Source: CAWATZ01 sp963784995
Lineage (GTDB): Bacteria > Planctomycetota > Planctomycetia > Gemmatales > Gemmataceae
Assembly: GCA_963784995.1 (NCBI GenBank)
Contig: CAWATZ010000016.1
Span: 124,001-188,000, forward strand
Direction: 5' to 3'
Length of the DNA: 64,000 bases
This document shows, piece after piece, positions 58,815 through 64,000 of the stretch. The stretch's first letter is position 1. Each line of letters opens with the position of its first letter. The notes under the pieces are model-generated. The model was not told the origin of the DNA and ran no database searches. It was given only the letters and a program-made list of their open reading frames with translations. Position numbers and translations under genes: made by a program.

Positions 58815-61364
58815 TCATTTCCTGGCGGCGGAGCGGCGCAATTCGATCATGGCTTCGCCGAAGGCCTTCCCAATGCTGCAGTACGTCCTGGCGCTGCCGA
58901 AGTAGCGATAGGGGACATCGGAGACGAACTTCTCCCATTCGTCTTTATTCTTCTTGAGTGCCGCCACGGCCTCATGGTCCCAATAAGGGTCCGTTGCCAC
59001 CAGCCTCACGTTGCTGGTGAACTCGGGAAGTTGCGCGACGGCCGCCTGGGCGGCGCGAAGATGCAAGTCGTTCGTCTGCAGCCCGCCGCCACCGTGGACA
59101 CCCAATTGACCGATAACGAACGGGAGATTGGGCAACCTGAAGTCGCGCCGCACGTCGCGAATGAGATGGGCCAGGAGCTCGGCATGGAAGGCGGTGTATT
59201 CCAGGTCGTTCCATCCTTGAAACCACACAACCCCCGCGATCTCGAAGCCCTGGCCCTGGTAGGTGGGAAAATGCTCGGCGAGGTTGGCTAACGTGTCCCG
59301 AACCTCCTTCACCATCTCCCGATACGCGGCGCCACGACCCCGCTCCACGTCAGCAAGAGAGGCTTTGGGGTTCGGCCGGTGCATGTCCCTCAGGTTTTGT
59401 TCGACAAGCTTCTGAGACGGGGGACCGGCGCTGGGAGGGCGAAAATCGCAATTCAAACTGTCCCCACAGCAGGTTTTGATCAGCAGCACTTGCTCGTCGA
59501 AATGGTCGCCGACGACGTTGCCAAACTCGAGTTCCGGGCCAAAGTGCTCAGGCGTGTGCCCGAAGCCGACGGTCAAGTTGCCCTTGCGCTGGAAAGTCTT
59601 GATCCAGACATCTTCGCGGACGATCCATTTGCCATCGTGGAGCAGATGTTGAAAGCGCTCCCTCGTCTCGGCCTGGTTCGCCTGGTATTTCAGCAGCGCG
59701 ACCTTCGCCCTGCCGGCCATGTTATAATCGCCGGCCAGGACAAAGACCTTCACCGGTCGGTCGGTCGCACCCGCACCAGGCTTCTTGTTGCTGGGAGCGG
59801 CAGGCCGGGGCTCCGGGCCCGCAGGGGCCTCCTCGCCGGCTGACGTCGTCTCCGGGGCCGCAGGGGCCTCCTCGTTGGCTGACGTCATCCTCGGTGCAGC
59901 CAGTCCAGTCCAGCTGGTGAAGTGGGTGCCTTCGAGCGCTGCCAGCACTGCGATTCCCGTGAACAAGGCCACGGTGCCGACAAACAGCGACGAACGAAGT
60001 CGAGAGCGGGCAGGGCGATGCTTCGGTCGCCTGTTGTTCTTGCTGCTCCGGTCAGGGCACTCTTTGCGAATGGGGACGGGCTGAGTTTGTTCCTCCCCCT
60101 GGAAAGGAGTGAGCGGATCGTGCTGCAATTGCGCCAGGAATCGGCTCAGCAGCTCAGCGACCTCGGCGGCGGTCTGGGGCCGGGCGTCCGGGTCCTTGGC
60201 CAGCAGCTTGTTCACGATCTCCGCCAGCGCTGCGGGGATGTCCGGGTTGACTTCCCGAATCGGCCGCGGCGTGTCGTCGCAGACCCGTTTCAGGACAGCC
60301 ATGGTGGTCTCGCCCCGGAAAGGAGACCGGCACGTGCTCATGGCGTACAGCACGCTGCCGAGGCTAAACAGGTCCGAGCGCTGATCGACGCGCTCGCCCT
60401 GCGCCTGTTCGGGCGACATGTACTGCGGGGTCCCGTACACCATGCCGGCTTGCGTAATGCGGACGTCGTCGATGCTGCGGGCCAACCCGAAATCGGTGAT
60501 CTTGACCCGTTCGATCCCGTTCTCCAGCAGAATGTTGGCCGGCTTGATGTCGCGGTGGACCAAACCCTGGGCGTGCACTGCAGCCAGGCCCGATGCGATC
60601 TGCATTCCGATGCGCAGAATCTGGGCGAGCTGCAACGGGCCGCTGTCGTCCAGCTTCTGTTGCAGCGACGAGCCGGAGACGTACTCCATGACCAGGTACG
60701 GCAGTCCGTGAAATTCATCGACAGCGTGAATGGCGACCACGTGGTGGTGTCTGACGGCCGCCGCCGCCTGTGCTTCGCGGTGGAAGCGTTGCCGGGCCAC
60801 GGCGTTGGCCGCCAGCTGCGGCGCCAGCACCTTGATGGCAACCACCCGGTTGAGCTTCACGTCCAGGCCCCGCAGCACGGTCCCCATGCCGCCGTGGCCG
60901 ACGACGTCCAGGATCTCATAGTGCAGAAGCTGGCCAAGCCGGCCCGGCGTGTCGCAGCGATCGAGAAAGCCGAGCAGCTCCTTGTACCCCACCCCCATTC
61001 CCTCGCGCCCGACCTCGGCCCGGGTGTCGTGGTCTCCCCCCTGCTGGGGGACGGGGGGAACCACTGGCACCTCTTTCGAGTCTCCTTTTCGCGCGGCCAA
61101 CCTGGCCTCGTACCCCAGGCGCAAGGCGCGAACCGCCGAGCGGCGCTGCGCCGGGCCGACCAGCACATTTTCCCGGCTGGCAGCACCTTGCTGGAGCCGG
61201 GCCAGCAGACGATCATCGGCGGCCAGTTGATCGATGCGGCGGCAGCACGCTGGACAGTTGCCGAGGTGGGCGGAGACCTGGGCCAGCTCCGCCTCGTCGA
61301 GTTGGCCCAGGGACAGAGCACGCAGCGTTTCGTCACCCGGATGGTTCAAGGGGCCCTCGGTCAT
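58815..61364 (-). CDS. Chimeric serine/threonine kinase with a degenerate SASA-type esterase domain
   Basis: 849 residues from ATG 61364. Residues 1-128 parallel the adjacent kinase, ending in a relic glycine loop (AEVGREGMGVGYK). A complete second kinase follows (about 149-400): ILDVVGHGGMGTVLRG, VAIKVLAPQ, HRDIKPANILL, ITDFGLARS, GTPQYMSPEQ. After a basic stretch and a membrane helix (SSLFVGTVALFTGIAVLAALEG) and an acidic linker comes a SASA-like domain (about 555-849) with VVWFQGWNDLEY. Its nucleophile motif, normally GQSNM, reads GDYNM, so the catalytic Ser is missing. The extracellular part may be a sensor or binding domain. Confidence 0.85.
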   Translation of the reverse strand: MTEGPLNHPGDETLRALSLGQLDEAELAQVSAHLGNCPACCRRIDQLAADDRLLARLQQGAASRENVLVGPAQRRSAVRALRLGYEARLAARKGDSKEVPVVPPVPQQGGDHDTRAEVGREGMGVGYKELLGFLDRCDTPGRLGQLLHYEILDVVGHGGMGTVLRGLDVKLNRVVAIKVLAPQLAANAVARQRFHREAQAAAAVRHHHVVAIHAVDEFHGLPYLVMEYVSGSSLQQKLDDSGPLQLAQILRIGMQIASGLAAVHAQGLVHRDIKPANILLENGIERVKITDFGLARSIDDVRITQAGMVYGTPQYMSPEQAQGERVDQRSDLFSLGSVLYAMSTCRSPFRGETTMAVLKRVCDDTPRPIREVNPDIPAALAEIVNKLLAKDPDARPQTAAEVAELLSRFLAQLQHDPLTPFQGEEQTQPVPIRKECPDRSSKNNRRPKHRPARSRLRSSLFVGTVALFTGIAVLAALEGTHFTSWTGLAAPRMTSANEEAPAAPETTSAGEEAPAGPEPRPAAPSNKKPGAGATDRPVKVFVLAGDYNMAGRAKVALLKYQANQAETRERFQHLLHDGKWIVREDVWIKTFQRKGNLTVGFGHTPEHFGPELEFGNVVGDHFDEQVLLIKTCCGDSLNCDFRPPSAGPPSQKLVEQNLRDMHRPNPKASLADVERGRGAAYREMVKEVRDTLANLAEHFPTYQGQGFEIAGVVWFQGWNDLEYTAFHAELLAHLIRDVRRDFRLPNLPFVIGQLGVHGGGGLQTNDLHLRAAQAAVAQLPEFTSNVRLVATDPYWDHEAVAALKKNKDEWEKFVSDVPYRYFGSARTYCSIGKAFGEAMIELRRSAARK

Positions 61365-61450
61365 GAAACGTCTCTCTGGGTTTGTCGGACGGCCAAACGA
61401 CAACAGCGCTTCCCAACATAGAAACGGAAATGGACGGAAAACCTTACAAG

Positions 61451-61519
61451 AGGTGGAGGGTGAAGGGTGGAGGATAAACACAAGGCCCTTCTTCGCCCTC
61501 CACCCACCCTTTACCTTCC
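61451..61519. repeat. Hairpin of tandem GGTGGAGGGTGAA-type units
   Basis: Purine-rich GGTGGAGG/GGTGAAGG units from 61451 face pyrimidine-rich complements to 61519 with a few mismatches. It lies between the ECF sigma gene stop and the downstream kinase start, on one transcript. Confidence 0.8.
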
Positions 61520-61524
61520 ACCCG

Positions 61525-62106
61525 TCAGTCGATGAGCCCTTCCGCCTCCTGACGGATGCGCGCCAGGACGCGCGACTTCGCCACGTAGACGGCCGCCACG
61601 GACAGCCCCAACTCCTGGGCCGCCTCCGCGCCATTGACGCCGTCGAGGGCCAGGCGCCGGAAGGCTTGCAGCGTGATCGGCTCGAACTCCTCTTCCACCA
61701 GGTCCAGCAGACAGTGAATCACGTAGCGATCGTGTTCCTCATCCCATTGCCGATTCAGTTCGCTGTCGGGGTCGGCGATCTGCTGGAGAGCGGCGGTGGC
61801 GCCGCTGCCGCCTTCGGGCTGGGTGTCCGCATCGACCGTCCGCCAGTAATCGGCGGTGCGGCTGCAGACGATGGTGCGCAGCCAGGAGCGGAAACTGCCC
61901 CGCTGGCCGGAGTGCTGAAAGCCGGGCAGGTGCTTGACCACGCTGAGCAGGACCTCCTGGCTGAGGTCCTCCAGATCGCGCGCCGGCACGCCCTGGCGAT
62001 TGAGCCAACCGAGGATCAGCGGACGATACAGGTCCACCAGGTCCTTCCAGGCATCCGTCTCGCCGGTCTGGGCACGGAGCAGCAGGCTTTGCCGGGTCTC
62101 GTTCAT
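61525..62106 (-). CDS. ECF sigma factor next to the kinase genes
   Basis: 193 residues. Region 2: DLVDLYRPLILGWLNRQGVPARDLEDLSQEVLLSVVKHLPGF and SFRSWLRTIVCSRTADYWR. Region 4: FRRLALDGVNGAEAAQELGLSVAAVYVAKSRVLARIRQEAEGL. The insert between regions is rich in acidic residues. This is the ECF type found with Hanks-type kinases in planctomycetes; the two downstream kinases with zinc-finger-like starts could act as its regulators. Its start lies divergent to the GNAT gene. Confidence 0.9.
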   Translation of the reverse strand: MNETRQSLLLRAQTGETDAWKDLVDLYRPLILGWLNRQGVPARDLEDLSQEVLLSVVKHLPGFQHSGQRGSFRSWLRTIVCSRTADYWRTVDADTQPEGGSGATAALQQIADPDSELNRQWDEEHDRYVIHCLLDLVEEEFEPITLQAFRRLALDGVNGAEAAQELGLSVAAVYVAKSRVLARIRQEAEGLID

Positions 62107-62353
62107 GGCACCATCTTACCAGCCTCGGGCCGGAAGATGGCAAACTTTTTTGCACTTTTTTGACCGACCCACGTAAGGTTTTCCGCTGGCCTCCGTTCCT
62201 ATATTCATGGGGGATGAGGCGGAGGTAACGCCGCTTCGGACCCCGACGCATCAAGAGGGCGCAGCCCTCACCACACTGCATCCACCACCGAATTCATCAT
62301 GAGGATACCGGTCCGACTTGCTTCGGCGCCTTTGGGCGCCAAGGGAGAAAACC

Positions 62354-64000
62354 ATGACTGCGCCAAGTACAACTGCCCGCCTGACGACGGAGCCGATCAA
62401 GCAGAACGGTCGCGCTTTTTTCAGCACGCCTGCTGTCCCCGACAGCCTGCCGTTCTTGATTCGTGAGGCCGGAGCCTCGGACCTGGCCCACGTCCGCACC
62501 TGGCTGCCGGAAGCCCTGGGAAGTTCGCCGGCGGCGCGCCTGGCCATCGCGACGGATGCCGCCATGGGGGCGGTCGCCGGTGTCGCGTCGTTGCGCGTCT
62601 TCGCCGATCAGGTTGGGCGCTTCCTGCTGTACGTGCACCCCGCCTGCCGCCGGCGGGGCTGCGGCGCGGCCCTCCTGGAATGGGTTCAGGAAACCGCGCG
62701 CCGGGCGCGGGTCCAATTGCTGCTGACCGGCCGGTCCTGCGAGGTCTCGGCCAACGACGCCGCCAGCACCGCCGCGCGGGCGTTCTTCCAGGCCCGGGGC
62801 TTGCGGGTGGCGCAAGAAATCGTCCGCTACCGGGCCGAGTTCCAGTCGGTCTTGCCAGCGCTCGAACCGATCTATCAGCGCTGCACCCAGAGGCAGGCGA
62901 ACCCGCAAGCCGCACGTATCGTGCCGGCGGCTCAGGTGGATCCGCGTGTACTCGCCGCTTTCGCGGTTCGCCACGTCGGCGGCCTCCCGGAAGAGGTTCT
63001 GCTTCGGTTGAACGGCCACGGCGCGGCTTTCTCACCGGCAGTCTCAATGGTTGCGCTGGTTGACAACGAGATCGTGGGCGCCCTGCTGGCCGCGACGCAG
63101 GGTCACAACGGATTTGTCGAGACGCGCGCGGTGGAAGCCGGTTGTCGGGGCGGCTGGATCAACCTGGCGCTGATGTACCACACGGCCGCTGCCGCTGAGC
63201 GCCTGGGGATCAGGACGATTGAGTTCGAGGGTGAGACCTCGGACCACGATACGGCCAAGCTCGCCCGACGGCTTGGCGCGACCCAGATCGGGTGCCGGCA
63301 ATGCTGGGGCGTCTCACTCCCCGCGAGCGTCCAGGCAACCCAGCAGGAATGTCCGAGCCCAGAAGGAGAACGAGAAGGGGCGACGCCGACGAAGGAAGAG
63401 CCGCCGCCCTTGCGCAGCGTCCACACCAGCAACTTTGCCGCGATCCTGCAGGAACTCGGCATCTCCCTCCTGGTCACGACCTACCAGGCCGGCAAGCTGG
63501 TGATGCTCCGCCCCGATGGGGAGCGCCTCAACACGCACTTCCGCGGCTTCAGCAAGCCGATGGGCCTGGCCGTGGACGGGGACCGGCTGGCCATCGGCAC
63601 CAGCGTGGAGATCTGGGAGTATCACAACCTCCCGGCCGTGGCCCGCCGCCTGGAGCCGGCCGGCAGCCACGACGCCTGCTTCTTGCCGCGCTCGTCGGTC
63701 TGCACCGGCGACATCCAGATTCACGAGATGGCGTGGGCGAGCGGCCCGGTTAGCCGCGACGCGGAGCGCAGCGCAGCGGAGCGCGAGGCCGGCAACGGTT
63801 CGGCACCAACTCCGCGCTCCGCTGCGCCGCTGCGCGGCTCCGCGTCGCGGCCAACGGACCCGGAACTGTGGTTCGTCAACACCCGCTTTTCCTGCTTGTG
63901 TACGCGCAGCCCGATCCACAGCTTCGTGCCGCGCTGGCGGCCGCCGTTCATCTCGGCCCTGGCCCCGGAGGACCGCTGCCACCTGAATGGACTCTGCCTG
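62354..64000 (+). CDS. GNAT/TIGR03032-type protein, cut by the window end
   Basis: Open from ATG 62354 (AAGGGAGAAAACC upstream) to the window end, at least 549 residues with no stop. Residues about 35-160 are a GNAT acetyltransferase (FLLYVHPACRRRGCGAALLEW, then ARAFFQARGLRVAQE). A second GNAT-like half follows (VALVDNEIVGALLAA; GGWINLALMYHTAAAAERLGI). From about 355 a TIGR03032-type domain starts: HTSNFAAILQELGISLLVTT, RGFSKPMGLAVDGDRLAIGT, GDIQIHEMAW. A hairpin-encoded insert of about 40 residues interrupts it before ELWFVNTRFSCLCT and VPRWRPPFISALAPEDRCHL. The combined architecture suggests an acyl-transfer enzyme with a beta-propeller-like partner domain. Confidence 0.8.
   Translation, partial: MTAPSTTARLTTEPIKQNGRAFFSTPAVPDSLPFLIREAGASDLAHVRTWLPEALGSSPAARLAIATDAAMGAVAGVASLRVFADQVGRFLLYVHPACRRRGCGAALLEWVQETARRARVQLLLTGRSCEVSANDAASTAARAFFQARGLRVAQEIVRYRAEFQSVLPALEPIYQRCTQRQANPQAARIVPAAQVDPRVLAAFAVRHVGGLPEEVLLRLNGHGAAFSPAVSMVALVDNEIVGALLAATQGHNGFVETRAVEAGCRGGWINLALMYHTAAAAERLGIRTIEFEGETSDHDTAKLARRLGATQIGCRQCWGVSLPASVQATQQECPSPEGEREGATPTKEEPPPLRSVHTSNFAAILQELGISLLVTTYQAGKLVMLRPDGERLNTHFRGFSKPMGLAVDGDRLAIGTSVEIWEYHNLPAVARRLEPAGSHDACFLPRSSVCTGDIQIHEMAWASGPVSRDAERSAAEREAGNGSAPTPRSAAPLRGSASRPTDPELWFVNTRFSCLCTRSPIHSFVPRWRPPFISALAPEDRCHLNGLCL
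63749..63855. repeat. Long palindromic element translated inside the TIGR03032-type domain
   Basis: The left arm starts GTTAGCCGCGACGCGGAGCG at 63749 (to 63785); the right arm at 63813-63855 is its imperfect complement with a few extra bases. Read in frame, it adds an Ala/Arg/Ser-rich stretch starting VSRDAERSAAEREAGNG and continuing to about RPTDP. Same family as 5925-6010 and 45095-45165. Confidence 0.88.

Overview
The window is high-GC DNA from what looks like a planctomycete of the Gemmata/Gemmataceae type. The evidence is inference from gene content: serine/threonine kinases with WD40 or TPR tails, an anti-sigma-like zinc motif fused to kinases, several ECF sigma factors including a membrane-anchored one, Uma2-family proteins, a TIGR02996-type leucine-rich protein, a planctomycete-type outer-membrane barrel, a TIGR03032-type protein, and DUF447 next to beta-RFAP synthase (tetrahydromethanopterin genes). 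No rRNA or complete tRNA is present.

Layout. 1-3413 is the right end of an integrated element: an XRE regulator, a toxin-antitoxin-like pair and a tyrosine integrase, ending at a 46-bp copy of the 3' half of a tRNA-His gene (attachment site). 3414-25000 is chromosomal: secreted and lipid-anchored proteins, a membrane-anchored sigma factor, a sterol-desaturase/TPR protein, an ABC ATPase, a Ski2-like helicase, a SYLF protein, a transglutaminase-like protein, Uma2 proteins, a PEBP protein, a beta-barrel protein and a TolC-type protein. 25097-27250 is a three-gene run ending in DUF447 and beta-RFAP synthase. 27276-34182 holds a large MASE1/PAS histidine kinase converging on a membrane-bound sigma-54 activator. 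34669-41546 has a hydrolase, a CvpA-like protein, GspE- and PilT-type ATPases, hisF and a leucine-rich protein. 41766-49064 has a glycosyltransferase, a sialate esterase, a secreted alpha/beta hydrolase and an exported protein of unknown function. 49220-62106 is a regulatory block on the minus strand: ECF sigma plus anti-sigma, a WD40 kinase, ispH, a winged-helix regulator with a membrane protein, and an ECF sigma-kinase-kinase cluster. 62354 to the end is an open GNAT/TIGR03032 gene cut by the window edge.

The most striking property is an abundance of palindromic elements. One class is long near-perfect hairpins with arms of roughly 20-48 bp. A second class has stems built from tandem 7-9-mers (for example GTGACAAG), mostly at gene ends. 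Several members sit inside genes and are translated in frame, adding peptides to conserved enzymes: a kinase between its catalytic loop and DFG, HisF, a TIGR03032 protein, a helicase and a desaturase/TPR protein. Ten or more single-base frameshifts interrupt otherwise convincing genes, at least two in homopolymers. Sequencing or assembly indels are the simplest explanation, so broken genes here should be read with care.
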